A DNA stretch of 64,000 nucleotides, taken from Lacrimispora amygdalina (lineage in GTDB: Bacteria; Bacillota; Clostridia; Lachnospirales; Lachnospiraceae). A program made the translations under genes and the position numbers. Below the pieces are notes generated by a model. It was not told where the DNA came from, ran no database searches, and saw nothing but the letters and a program-made list of their open reading frames with translations. This document shows positions 46,643-55,043 of the stretch, in pieces. The stretch lies in contig NZ_QOHO01000011.1 of assembly GCF_003432035.1 (NCBI RefSeq), forward strand, positions 62,001-126,000, given 5' to 3'. Position 1 is the first letter of the stretch, and each line of letters starts with the position of its first letter.

Positions 46643-48955
46643 ATGGTAAAGTTGTATGACGGAGGAGCATATCTTGTAAACGGTACCCAGCTGATTCCTG
46701 AAGCGGAAATGGCTGAAGGAAACGCCCGGAGAAGTACTCCCATTACAAAAGAAGAAGCAAAAAAGGGGACTATTGCATACTCCATTTTAGAAAAACATAA
46801 TACATCAGGAAACATGGACCACTTAAAACTGCGTTTTGACTCCATGGCATCCCATGACATAACATTTGTAGGAATTATTCAGACAGCACGTGCATCAGGG
46901 CTAACCGAATTTCCTATCCCATACGTAATGACCAACTGCCACAATTCCCTTTGTGCCGTTGGCGGAACAATTAATGAAGACGACCATGTGTTCGGTCTTT
47001 CTGCAGCAAAAAAATATGGCGGAATCTTTGTACCTCCACACATTGCAGTCATTCATCAGTATATGAGAGAAATGATGGCAGGCTGCGGACGCATGATTCT
47101 TGGCTCTGACAGCCATACCCGCTATGGTGCCCTGGGTACCATGGCAATTGGGGAAGGCGGCGGAGAACTGGTAAAACAGCTTCTTAGGGACACCTATGAC
47201 GTGGCCTATCCGGGAGTAGTTGCGATCTATTTAACCGGCGCTCCCGCTCCTTTTGTGGGTCCCCATGATGTGGCACTGGCCATTATCGGAGCTGTTTTTA
47301 AAAATGGTTATGTTAAAAATAAAATCATGGAATTTGTAGGACCCGGAGTCTCATCCATGGACACCGATTACAGAAACGGTGTGGATGTCATGACAACGGA
47401 AACGACCTGTCTTTCCTCTGTCTGGAGAACAGATGAGGATACCAGGGAGTATTTAAAACTCCATGGCAGAGAGTCTGACTACGAGGAACTAAACCCAGGG
47501 GAAACCGCTTATTATGATGGTGTTGTTTATGTGGATTTAAGCACCATTAAGCCAATGATTGCACTCCCCTTCCATCCAAGCAACACCTATGAGATTGATG
47601 AACTGAATGAAAATCTGGCTGACATCTTAAGAACTGTGGAAAAAGAAGCGGCTCACATTCTTGGAACTGCCAAAGCCAGCCTTTCCCTGACCGATAAGAT
47701 AACTGATGGAAAACTGATGGTTCAGCAGGGCGTAATCGCAGGCTGTGCAGGGGGCAATTACTCCAACGTAATGATGGCTGCACACATGCTGTCCGGTAAA
47801 GACTGCGGAAATGACATCTTTAACCTTTCCGTATACCCATCTTCCCAGCCGGTCTATATGGATCTGGTTAAAAAAGGCGCCATATCCCAGCTGATGGCTG
47901 CTGGTGCCACGGTGCGTACCGCATTCTGCGGTCCCTGCTTCGGTGCCGGTGATACGCCGTCAAACAATGCTTTAAGCATCCGCCATACCACAAGAAACTT
48001 CCCCAACCGGGAAGGCTCCAAGCCTGGTAATGGCCAGATATCCTGTGTGGCATTAATGGATGCCCGCTCCATCGCAGCAACTGCTGCAAACGGCGGATAT
48101 CTTACTTCTGCCCAGTACTTTGCGGATGATTATACCGTACCTGCCTATGAATTTGACTCCTCTTCCTATGACAGACGTGTTTATCAGGGATACAAAAAAG
48201 CCAGGGAGGACGAATCCTTAATTTTAGGACCAAATATCAAAGACTGGCCTTCCATGAGTGCCCTCACTGACAATATTTTATTACGGGTTTGTTCTAAGAT
48301 CATGGACCCGGTTACAACCACCGATGAGCTGATTCCTTCCGGTGAGACCTCCTCTTATCGTTCCAATCCTCTGGGACTTGCGGAATTTACCTTATCCCGA
48401 CGGGATCCGGAATACGTGGGCCGCTCCAAGGAAGTAAATGAGTTAGAGAAGGTCAGAAAATCCGGCTCCTGCCCGCTTAAAGCAGATCCGGAACTGGAAT
48501 CCGCCTTTCATGCTCTAAAGGAATATTTAAAGCAGCCGGATTTAAAAGCCGGTGAAACCGAAATCGGAAGTGTGATCTACGCTGTAAAACCGGGAGACGG
48601 TTCAGCAAGAGAACAGGCTGCAAGCTGCCAGAGAGTTCTGGGCGGTCTGGCCAATATTGCAAACGAGTATGCTACCAAGCGTTACCGTTCCAATGTAATG
48701 AACTGGGGAATGCTGCCATTTTTACTGGATGAAGATCCGTCCTTTGAAATAGGTGACTTTATTTATGTACCTGATATCCGTACTACTCTTGACGGTGCAA
48801 TGGATCATATTCCGGCTTATGTGGTAAAAAATAAAGCAGGAAATCCCATACACGAAATCCGGCTCCATATAGCAGATATGACAACAGAAGAACGGGAAAT
48901 TGTGAAAGCCGGTTGTCTGATTAATTACAATAGAAATAAAAGCAGCCAGTTATAG
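46643..48955 (+). CDS. Aconitase-family hydratase (YbhJ-like), probable aconitate hydratase
   Basis: A 770-residue member of the aconitase superfamily. Visible blocks: '[23 protein letters not shown]' (substrate pocket, about residue 152), then '[16 protein letters not shown]' and '[16 protein letters not shown]', whose Cys residues would bind the [4Fe-4S] cluster. The canonical GSCTN of aconitases is replaced by the GCAGGNYSN form, so this is the atypical YbhJ-like branch. Co-operonic citrate synthase makes citrate/isocitrate isomerisation the most economical function; another 2,3-hydratase reaction cannot be excluded. AGAGGAAC precedes the ATG. Confidence 0.85.
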   Translation: MVKLYDGGAYLVNGTQLIPEAEMAEGNARRSTPITKEEAKKGTIAYSILEKHNTSGNMDHLKLRFDSMASHDITFVGIIQTARASGLTEFPIPYVMTNCHNSLCAVGGTINEDDHVFGLSAAKKYGGIFVPPHIAVIHQYMREMMAGCGRMILGSDSHTRYGALGTMAIGEGGGELVKQLLRDTYDVAYPGVVAIYLTGAPAPFVGPHDVALAIIGAVFKNGYVKNKIMEFVGPGVSSMDTDYRNGVDVMTTETTCLSSVWRTDEDTREYLKLHGRESDYEELNPGETAYYDGVVYVDLSTIKPMIALPFHPSNTYEIDELNENLADILRTVEKEAAHILGTAKASLSLTDKITDGKLMVQQGVIAGCAGGNYSNVMMAAHMLSGKDCGNDIFNLSVYPSSQPVYMDLVKKGAISQLMAAGATVRTAFCGPCFGAGDTPSNNALSIRHTTRNFPNREGSKPGNGQISCVALMDARSIAATAANGGYLTSAQYFADDYTVPAYEFDSSSYDRRVYQGYKKAREDESLILGPNIKDWPSMSALTDNILLRVCSKIMDPVTTTDELIPSGETSSYRSNPLGLAEFTLSRRDPEYVGRSKEVNELEKVRKSGSCPLKADPELESAFHALKEYLKQPDLKAGETEIGSVIYAVKPGDGSAREQAASCQRVLGGLANIANEYATKRYRSNVMNWGMLPFLLDEDPSFEIGDFIYVPDIRTTLDGAMDHIPAYVVKNKAGNPIHEIRLHIADMTTEEREIVKAGCLINYNRNKSSQL

Positions 48956-48964
48956 TTAATAAGA

Positions 48965-49012
48965 CCGCTGCCTGCAGGAAGAATTCCGCCTGTAAGCAGC
49001 GGCTCTGTTTTT
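48965..49012 (+). terminator. Terminator of gltA-acn
   Basis: Arms 48965-48978 and 48989-49002 form a 14-bp stem (one mismatch, one G-U) with a 10-nt loop, followed by CTCTGTTTTT. Confidence 0.88.
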
Positions 49013-49033
49013 ACAGAAAGCACTCCTTTGCCA

Positions 49034-49062
49034 TTGACAGCATCGGTAAACTGTGTTATATT
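49034..49062 (+). promoter_or_regulatory. Sigma-A promoter of tetR
   Basis: Plus strand TTGACA (49034-49039), 17-bp spacer, TATATT (49057-49062). Confidence 0.82.
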
Positions 49063-49067
49063 CAGTC

Positions 49068-49079
49068 TACCAACCGGTA
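49068..49079. promoter_or_regulatory. Candidate TetR operator O1 (TACCAACCGGTA)
   Basis: A TACC/GGTA inverted repeat that covers the predicted transcription start of tetR. A related sequence recurs at 49725-49740 in front of the aldo/keto reductase. Placement suggests autorepression. Confidence 0.6.
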
Positions 49080-49107
49080 GTTTAGTTGCAAGGAAAGGAA
49101 CACACAC

Positions 49108-49701
49108 ATGGGTCAGGGAGTGGATACAAAAGAACGGATTATTAAGGCAGCATTGGAGGAATTCTCTCTTCATGGTTACGAAGGCGCCCGTATGGAAAAG
49201 ATCGCATCAAAAGTCGGCATCAACAAAGCCTCTCTCTATTTTTATTTTAAAAGTAAGGAACAGTTGTTTCGCGAACTTTTCGATATCATTGTAAAAAAAC
49301 ACTATAATTACTTAACAAATATTTTTAATAAATATAAAGATCTGCCTTCCAGAAAGCTTCTGTCTTCTATTTATAAAGACTATCTGAAGTATCACTGGGG
49401 TAATACAGAGATGGATTTCTGGAATATGATTTATTACTATCCCCCGGAACAGATGAAGGAAGAAATCATTCATTTCACACAGGACAGTTATGATCTGTTT
49501 ACTGCCGAACTGACTTCAGTTATGAAAAAAGGAATTGAAAAAAAAGAGCTTCAGCCATTAAATCCGGCAGATATGGCAGCCACCTTTTACTACCTGGTCA
49601 CCTGTATTACCCTGTCTACTGGTTTAATGAGTATGGAACAGGGGCTTTCCCATATGGATTCATGTTTTGAAGTATTCTGGAATGGAATAAAGGGTGTATA
49701 G
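49108..49701 (+). CDS. TetR/AcrR family transcriptional regulator
   Basis: A 197-residue one-component repressor. The N-terminal HTH is typical: 'TKERIIKAALEEFSLHGYEGARMEKIASKVGINKASLYFYFKSKEQLFRELFDII' (about residues 7-62). The C-terminal ligand domain is all-helical and gives no clue to the inducer. AAGGAACACACAC precedes the ATG. A terminator overlaps its stop codon, and operator-like repeats lie over its own promoter and before the next gene, so self-control and control of the aldo/keto reductase are likely. Confidence 0.92.
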   Translation: MGQGVDTKERIIKAALEEFSLHGYEGARMEKIASKVGINKASLYFYFKSKEQLFRELFDIIVKKHYNYLTNIFNKYKDLPSRKLLSSIYKDYLKYHWGNTEMDFWNMIYYYPPEQMKEEIIHFTQDSYDLFTAELTSVMKKGIEKKELQPLNPADMAATFYYLVTCITLSTGLMSMEQGLSHMDSCFEVFWNGIKGV

Positions 49702-49714
49702 CCCTTTATTTTTT
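49686..49714 (+). terminator. Terminator overlapping the tetR stop codon
   Basis: Arms 49686-49694 and 49702-49710 (AATAAAGGG/CCCTTTATT) with a 7-nt loop containing the TAG stop, followed by TTTT. Ribosomes finishing tetR would cover the left arm, so termination may depend on translation. Confidence 0.78.
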
Positions 49715-49724
49715 CAGCATCATC

Positions 49725-49740
49725 TACCGAACGGTTGGTA
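49725..49740. promoter_or_regulatory. Candidate TetR operator O2 in front of the aldo/keto reductase
   Basis: TACCGAACGGTTGGTA; its complement begins TACCAACCG, as O1 does, and its arms are TACC/GGTA. No separate promoter fits the 50 bp between the tetR terminator and the next gene, so this site may block read-through transcription. Confidence 0.5.
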
Positions 49741-49763
49741 AATTATTTGGGAGGTAATTTATA

Positions 49764-50741
49764 ATGGAACAAAGATTATTAGGAAGATCCGGTATTAAAG
49801 TCAGCCCCATGGGAATTGGCAGCTGGGCGATCGGCGGTCAGTTCTATATGGACGAGAAAATTGACGGCTACGGCCAGACAGACGATGAGACTTCCATCAA
49901 AGCCATTGAAACTGCTTTGGATCTTGGAATCAATTTGATCGACACATCAGATGCATATGGGATTGGACACAGCGAAACTGTGATCGGAAAGGCGATTGAA
50001 GGAAAAAGAAATCAGGTTATTCTTGCAACAAAATTTGGCTACATGGGAAATGAAGCTACACGGACGCTGAAAGGTTACAATTTAGATCCGGGATATATTG
50101 AAAGAGCCTGCGAGGCCTCCATGCGCCGATTAAAAACAGATACCATTGATTTGTATCAGCTTCATGTCTGGGAAATAGGATTATCAGAGATGGAAACAGT
50201 TGTGGACACGCTGGAACGAATGACGGAAAAAGGGAAAATCAGAACCTATGGCTGGAGTACCGATCTGGTAAAGGGAGCAAAGCTTTTTTCAGAAAACAGG
50301 AACTGCAGCGCCATTCAGCATCAGTTAAATATCCTTCAGGATGCCCCCGAAATGATTCAGCTCTGCGAAGAAAGAAATCTGGCAAGCATTAACCGCAGTC
50401 CTCTTGCCATGGGATTTTTAAGCGGTAAATTCAACCAGGATTCCTTTCTTTCCCCTGATGATGTAAGAGGCGCAGGCCATTCCTGGACAGAATCAGTCTT
50501 TAAAAACGGAAGACCTGCACCGGAAGTTTTAGAGAAACTTCATGCAGTACGGGATATTCTTACCAGCAACGGAAGAACTCTGGTACAGGGCTCTCTCGCC
50601 TGGATCTGGGCAAAAAGCAGCGTGACAATTCCAATTCCAGGCTTTAAAACCCCACAGCAGATAAGGGAAAATGCCGGGGCCATGGACCACGGAATGCTTA
50701 CCCCGAAGCAAATGGAAGAAATTGATCAGCTGTTAAAGTAA
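49764..50741 (+). CDS. Aldo/keto reductase
   Basis: NAD(P)H-dependent oxidoreductase of 325 residues with the full AKR tetrad: Asp in 'NLIDTSDAYGIGHSE', Tyr in the same block, Lys in 'ILATKFGYMG' and His in 'LYQLHVWEIG'. The C-terminal 'IPIPGFKTPQQIRENAGA' is the usual cofactor-binding strand. Substrate is unknown. GGGAGGTAATTTATA precedes the ATG. It lies downstream of the TetR gene and may be its target; it ends tail to tail with the next operon, only 4 bp away, with no evident terminator. Confidence 0.92.
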   Translation: MEQRLLGRSGIKVSPMGIGSWAIGGQFYMDEKIDGYGQTDDETSIKAIETALDLGINLIDTSDAYGIGHSETVIGKAIEGKRNQVILATKFGYMGNEATRTLKGYNLDPGYIERACEASMRRLKTDTIDLYQLHVWEIGLSEMETVVDTLERMTEKGKIRTYGWSTDLVKGAKLFSENRNCSAIQHQLNILQDAPEMIQLCEERNLASINRSPLAMGFLSGKFNQDSFLSPDDVRGAGHSWTESVFKNGRPAPEVLEKLHAVRDILTSNGRTLVQGSLAWIWAKSSVTIPIPGFKTPQQIRENAGAMDHGMLTPKQMEEIDQLLK

Positions 50742-50745
50742 TCTC

Positions 50746-51864
50746 TTACTGAACAATATCCTCTGCCTGTGCATCGGTAAGCTGCACATGATAAAAAAGA
50801 TCATAAAATGTTTTAACATCAGCCTTTACATCTTCATGATACTGCTCCGGATAAACCAGGTTGCCAAGCCAGAGAATGCCAATCATGCGGTTTACGGAAG
50901 GAGGATTGCTCATGAAGCTGTAGGGAGCTGATGGTATCTGATAAACATGTCCTTCTTTCACAGCATTTAATTCAGCCCAGACAGAATCCGTTGTGATAAT
51001 CTGATAAAGAGTTTCAGAATCTGCCAGAATAATATCCGGCTGCCAGAGTAGCAGCTGTTCCATGGACACCTCACTTCCGCCTCCGCTTGACGCCTGATCA
51101 ACCTTTGCAGCATTCTCCGCTCCGATCTGTTCTATTACACGGGCATGTATGGATCCTTCTGCATTGGTATGAAGTCCATTGTCTCCGATTGCGAAATATA
51201 CGGATTTCTTTTGATCCGCCCCCAGAGAAGCCTTGGCAGCCTCGGATTTTTTCAAAGTGCTGTCACAGTAATCCGCCAGCTTCGCAGCCTGTTCTGTTTC
51301 ACCCGTAATTTCTCCCAGCATTTTATATGCAGAGCTCATTGAATCTAAGTCAGCTTCTACAAACACCACCGGTATCCCAAGCTGTTTGGACAATGCGTCC
51401 ATATCTTCCTTAACAGTCTTTTTAGCCTCGCCGATGTCAATGATAACATCTGGTTTTGCAGCAATCAGTGCTTCCATATTCAAATTCGCGTTCTTACCAT
51501 AAAACTGGCCGAATTTGGGCAGTCCCCAGTATTTTTCATCTATATACTTCTTAGCGCCGTCTGAAAAATCTGATGCAAGTCCTGCCAGCTTGTCAGGAGC
51601 CACAGTGTAAAGGACGATCTGGGCCAGCGGACCGGACGGAGCAATTTTTTGTATATCTTCCGGTAGTGTTACCTCCCGTCCTGCGGAGTCGGTAAATACC
51701 CGTGTTTTTTCCCCGGTGCTCTCCGATGGTGGTACCGTGGCAGTTTCAGTCTGTTCAGGTGTTGTCTCTTTGGTTTCTTTGATGTCTGCCTTTTGACAGC
51801 CGTAAATCAGAATAGCGGTGCAAAGTACGGCTGCCAGAACCAATCCCCTTCTATGTTTTCTCAT
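50746..51864 (-). CDS. Metal/oxyanion ABC transporter substrate-binding lipoprotein (FecB/TroA-like fold)
   Basis: A 372-residue extracellular lipoprotein. Signal peptide ends in IYGC with lipidated Cys23; a Thr/Glu/Pro-rich linker follows, then 'TRVFTDSAGREVTLPEDIQKIAPSGPL', the opening of FecB/BtuF-type (peripla_BP_2) proteins, and 'LIAAKPDVIIDIGEA' and 'QLLLWQPDIILADSETL'. It pairs with the FecCD-type permease and ATPase of the same operon. Fold-type members bind siderophore iron, cobalamin or (as in MolA) molybdate/tungstate; operon context favours the last. Start ATG at 51864 overlaps the DUF364 gene stop by 4 bp. Confidence 0.88.
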   Translation of the reverse strand: MRKHRRGLVLAAVLCTAILIYGCQKADIKETKETTPEQTETATVPPSESTGEKTRVFTDSAGREVTLPEDIQKIAPSGPLAQIVLYTVAPDKLAGLASDFSDGAKKYIDEKYWGLPKFGQFYGKNANLNMEALIAAKPDVIIDIGEAKKTVKEDMDALSKQLGIPVVFVEADLDSMSSAYKMLGEITGETEQAAKLADYCDSTLKKSEAAKASLGADQKKSVYFAIGDNGLHTNAEGSIHARVIEQIGAENAAKVDQASSGGGSEVSMEQLLLWQPDIILADSETLYQIITTDSVWAELNAVKEGHVYQIPSAPYSFMSNPPSVNRMIGILWLGNLVYPEQYHEDVKADVKTFYDLFYHVQLTDAQAEDIVQ

Positions 51865-52637
51865 AAATCCTCCATTCTGCCTTTCAGGCAATGTTTATTT
51901 TCAGTGACACGAACCGGAGTACCGGCACGGATCACCGCTTTTTTCTCTTCATTCTTTACCAGCTCTTCCAGCTGTATTCTGTCCCGTATCAAAGTTCCCG
52001 CAAGCTCGCTGACACCAAATTCAAAGAGCTTCGGAGCCAGCGGAATGCTTGGTCCTACTAAAATAATCTTCGAATTGTGCGCTAAGTTAAGAAGTCTTGG
52101 CAATGTTTTGTTTACCAGTGTAAAGCCGGTAATAAACACGTAATCCATTTCCTCCAGCAGAAATTCACAGGCGCTGTCGGGATAATCATTTTCTCCTGGA
52201 TCCCGCTCCAGAACAACACATGTACCCGCTTCTTTTAAAAACTCCTCTGCATAGCAGAAATGCCCGACTGTTGCAACCTTTTTTCCCTTGTAATCTGTTC
52301 TATGGGCAAAAAATGTATCCTCACCGGACAGCATATCAATCTGGCCGGCTCTATCAAGACAGTTCAAGGACTCATACTGATTGTAATAAGCATTTATGGC
52401 TGCTGCCCCAATACTCGCTTCAGTGAAATTCCAGGATTTTATCAGACCAGCCGCTTCTTTCCAGGACATCTCCCTCACATCTTTTCCCTTACTCTTTATC
52501 GTACATAAAGGATTTGTGGCAGCTGACCCCAGACAGCCTCCTGCAGTTAAAAGTGTGCAGTAAGTTCCGGTGAAATAATCACTTACTTTCACATCATCCG
52601 GAATCGGTTCGATCAGACAGTCGTACAATTCCCACAT
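51861..52637 (-). CDS. DUF4213/DUF364 protein (putative heavy-metal chelation domain)
   Basis: 258 residues. N-terminal DUF4213 part contains 'LTAGGCLGSAATNPLC' and 'ASIGAAAINAYYNQYESL'; C-terminal DUF364 Rossmann-like part contains 'VATVGHFCYAEEFLKEAGTCVVLERDPGENDYPDSACEFLLEEMDYVFITGFTLVNKTL'. Similar proteins occur beside FecCD-type metal importers in anaerobes; the family is suggested to chelate metal or bind an intracellular metallo-ligand, unproved. The frame is open further upstream, but AGGAGATACATAT lies before the ATG at 52637, which overlaps the ATPase gene by 25 bp. Confidence 0.82.
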   Translation of the reverse strand: MWELYDCLIEPIPDDVKVSDYFTGTYCTLLTAGGCLGSAATNPLCTIKSKGKDVREMSWKEAAGLIKSWNFTEASIGAAAINAYYNQYESLNCLDRAGQIDMLSGEDTFFAHRTDYKGKKVATVGHFCYAEEFLKEAGTCVVLERDPGENDYPDSACEFLLEEMDYVFITGFTLVNKTLPRLLNLAHNSKIILVGPSIPLAPKLFEFGVSELAGTLIRDRIQLEELVKNEEKKAVIRAGTPVRVTENKHCLKGRMEDL

Positions 52638-53416
52638 ATATGTATCTCCTCTCCTGGCATGCATATCTTTCTTCCGCTGCTCCCCTCCTCATAAATATCA
52701 ATCGGGACCTGATAAAGCTTCTGAAGAAGTTCTTTCGTCAATACTTCCGATGGCTCTCCCAAAGCTGCAACCGCCCCCTCCATCATCACCATGGCCTGAT
52801 GGGCAAAATAAAATGCATGCTCCGGATTATGAGTGGACATTACTACCAGATAACCCTTTTGAGATAAATTCTTTAACTCACTCATAACTCTGATCTGATT
52901 TCCGTAATCCAGGCTGGCACAGGGCTCATCTAACAGAAAAATCCTGGCCTCCTGGGCGATTGCCCTTGCTATGAGGACAAGCTGCTGTTCACCGCCGCTT
53001 AACTGGCTGTAAATCCGGTCCTTTAATGCTTCAATTCCCATTATCTCCAGCGCCTTTACAGCTTTTTCTCTCTCCTTTTTACCAGGAGATCCAAACAAAG
53101 GCAGAGACGCTGCGGTACCCATCATAACCATATCAATGACTGGAAACGCAAATACAGAATCATGATTCTGGGGAATATATGCAATCTTTTTTGCAAGCTC
53201 CTTTTCCGAATAATCCTCCTGTTTTATTTCATCAATGAGGATTGTTCCGTGAAAGCCCCTTAAAAAGCCAAGTATACAGCGAAACAAGGTACTCTTTCCT
53301 GCCCCGTTTTTCCCAAGAATACAGATTAGCTGCCCTCCTTCAAATGCAAAGGAGGTTCTCTTTAAAACCGGATGCCTCTGATAGGAAAATTCCAGATTCT
53401 TAATCATCAGTTCCAT
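52613..53416 (-). CDS. ABC transporter ATP-binding protein (FecE/MolC type)
   Basis: A 267-residue cytoplasmic ATPase: Walker A 'GKNGAGKSTLFRCILG' (about 35-50), Q-loop 'YIPQNHDSVFAFPVIDMVMMG' (the FecE/BtuD form), signature 'LSGGEQQLVLIARAI', Walker B 'IFLLDEPCASLDYG' and 'MSTHNPEH'. The last 20 residues, beyond the ABC fold, include 'ICGNC', a C-x-x-C of unknown meaning created by the 25-bp overlap with the next gene. GGAGACATT precedes the ATG. Works with the permease 12 bp upstream. Confidence 0.92.
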   Translation of the reverse strand: MELMIKNLEFSYQRHPVLKRTSFAFEGGQLICILGKNGAGKSTLFRCILGFLRGFHGTILIDEIKQEDYSEKELAKKIAYIPQNHDSVFAFPVIDMVMMGTAASLPLFGSPGKKEREKAVKALEIMGIEALKDRIYSQLSGGEQQLVLIARAIAQEARIFLLDEPCASLDYGNQIRVMSELKNLSQKGYLVVMSTHNPEHAFYFAHQAMVMMEGAVAALGEPSEVLTKELLQKLYQVPIDIYEEGSSGRKICMPGEEIHICGNCTTV

Positions 53417-53428
53417 AATGTCTCCTTT

Positions 53429-54445
53429 TTAAAGCCTTTTTCCTTCCTTTAAGATCAGATACAGGAAAAATGGTGCTCCCACAAAAGCAGTTAAAATACC
53501 AATGGGAATCTCACTGGTTGCAATGAGTCTTGCAAAGTTGTCTACAATCAGAAGGAAACTTCCTCCAAGGAGGAGAGATGCCGGCAAAAGTCTCCTGTAA
53601 TCGCTGCCAACCAGCATACGGGCCAAATGGGGTACAACCAGCCCCACCCAGCCGATCAAACCACTTACAGATACCGATGCGGATGTAATCAGGGTAGCTC
53701 CCAGCACAACTGCAAACCTTAACCTTCCAGTATGTATCCCCATGCTTCTTGCCTCTTCATCACCCAGGCTTAATACATTGATTCTCCATCTGAGAAGAAA
53801 AATAGGGAGGATTCCCAGAATAATCCATGGAGCTGCAAATAAAACATCCTTTTGTCGAATGGAGGCCAGGCTTCCCATAAGCCAGTAGGTGATGACCGGC
53901 AGCGTATTGGCAGGATCCGCTACAAGTTTAATGAAGGAAACAGCCGCATTGGCAAGGGAACTGACCATAATGCCGGAAAGTACCAGGCCCAGTACCTGAT
54001 TATAGGGAACACGGCTGCTTACAAGACAGACAATTCCAACAGCAGTAAGACCAAAAACAAATGCGCACAAAGAAACACCGCCATATCCCAGAGAAAGGAA
54101 TAATCCCAGCGCCGCCCCAAATCCGGCGCCTGATGATGCTCCCAGCACATCAGGCGAAACCATGGGGTTTTTAAAAATCCCCTGGTAAGCTGCACCTGCA
54201 AAGGAAAGTCCCCCGCCGACCAGCGCCGCCATCAACACTCTTGGAAGTCTGACTTTAAAAACAACAGTTTCAACCTGAGAAGGCCAGGAGGCCTCAATGG
54301 GAAACCCGCGTGACAGCAGAACTTTCACCAGCGTTACGGGATAAACAGGATAACGTCCCAGAAGAAAAGAACCAAAAAAACAAACCACAAAAATAGCACC
54401 TATAAGAATAAGCCGATTGTTATAACATTTCTCCCTGTCTCCCAC
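53429..54445 (-). CDS. FecCD-type ABC transporter permease (MolB/BtuC-like)
   Basis: A 338-residue membrane protein with about ten helices. Family motifs: 'VRLPRVLMAALVGGGLSFAGAAYQGIFKNPMVSPDVLGASSGAGFGAALG' (about 65-115), 'LVLSGIMVSSLANA' and 'GLIGWVGLVVPHLARMLVGSDYRRLLP' (the ATPase-coupling and gate region). FecCD permeases carry siderophores, haem or cobalamin, and in H. influenzae MolBC, molybdate/tungstate. The operon argues for a Mo/W role. Translation probably starts at a GTG (54445) with AAGGG upstream. Confidence 0.92.
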   Translation of the reverse strand: MGDREKCYNNRLILIGAIFVVCFFGSFLLGRYPVYPVTLVKVLLSRGFPIEASWPSQVETVVFKVRLPRVLMAALVGGGLSFAGAAYQGIFKNPMVSPDVLGASSGAGFGAALGLFLSLGYGGVSLCAFVFGLTAVGIVCLVSSRVPYNQVLGLVLSGIMVSSLANAAVSFIKLVADPANTLPVITYWLMGSLASIRQKDVLFAAPWIILGILPIFLLRWRINVLSLGDEEARSMGIHTGRLRFAVVLGATLITSASVSVSGLIGWVGLVVPHLARMLVGSDYRRLLPASLLLGGSFLLIVDNFARLIATSEIPIGILTAFVGAPFFLYLILKEGKRL

Positions 54446-54449
54446 TTTT

Positions 54450-55043
54450 TTAAATCCCTTCTCTTATATATTTTAAAATCTTCTTTCTGACTGCCTCCTC
54501 ATCCTTACGTGAAAAGGTCAACAGCTGATTGTTCTGATTGTTTAATACAGCTTCTTCCAGCTCATCACGAAGATGTGAGGCAGAAGGATTGCCTCCATTG
54601 CGGCTCATCATCAATGCATAATTTTTCCGGCTCTTGATTACTCCAATGCAGGGGACTGGACCTTTCATGCAATCATGAACCACTTCCATAAACTCAGGAA
54701 TTAAAAGTTCCACTCCGCCAATCTCATCCATCAGAATGAACTTATCATCTCCCTGAACGGAAAGCAGTCTCCTGCCTTCCTTCTGAAACACCTCCGGAAA
54801 TGATACCATTCCTTCTTTCGTACGTCTTAAGAATATATTGGTAAGCCCTTCCCGGTAACAGGCTATAGGCGACCACTCCTCTTTAACAGAAGCCAGCCGG
54901 AAACCAGCCGTATCCCCTTTTTCATCAATTAACCGCTGGGAATAGAATCCGCCTGTAGCAGCCCGGAATGGTTTCAGACACTCAAAAAGAAGTGTGGTCT
55001 TTCCCTCTCCTGAGTCTCCCGTTAAAAAAAGACTTTTCCCCAT
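54450..55043 (-). CDS. THEP1-family nucleoside-triphosphatase
   Basis: A 197-residue P-loop protein: 'LFLTGDSGEGKTTLLFECL' (Walker A, about 4-22) and 'FILMDEIGGVELLIPEFM' (Walker B, about 98-115), the layout of NTPase_1/THEP1. Family members hydrolyse NTPs and GTPases; in Mo-linked operons similar proteins accompany MobA/MobB-type cofactor enzymes, though their exact role is unknown. The ATG (55043) shares a base with the xdhC stop, so translation is coupled. Confidence 0.87.
   Translation of the reverse strand: MGKSLFLTGDSGEGKTTLLFECLKPFRAATGGFYSQRLIDEKGDTAGFRLASVKEEWSPIACYREGLTNIFLRRTKEGMVSFPEVFQKEGRRLLSVQGDDKFILMDEIGGVELLIPEFMEVVHDCMKGPVPCIGVIKSRKNYALMMSRNGGNPSASHLRDELEEAVLNNQNNQLLTFSRKDEEAVRKKILKYIREGI

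Noticed and set aside
50742-50745. Terminator between the aldo/keto reductase and the converging lipoprotein gene
   Set aside because: The genes are 4 bp apart and no hairpin with a U-tract is visible on either side.
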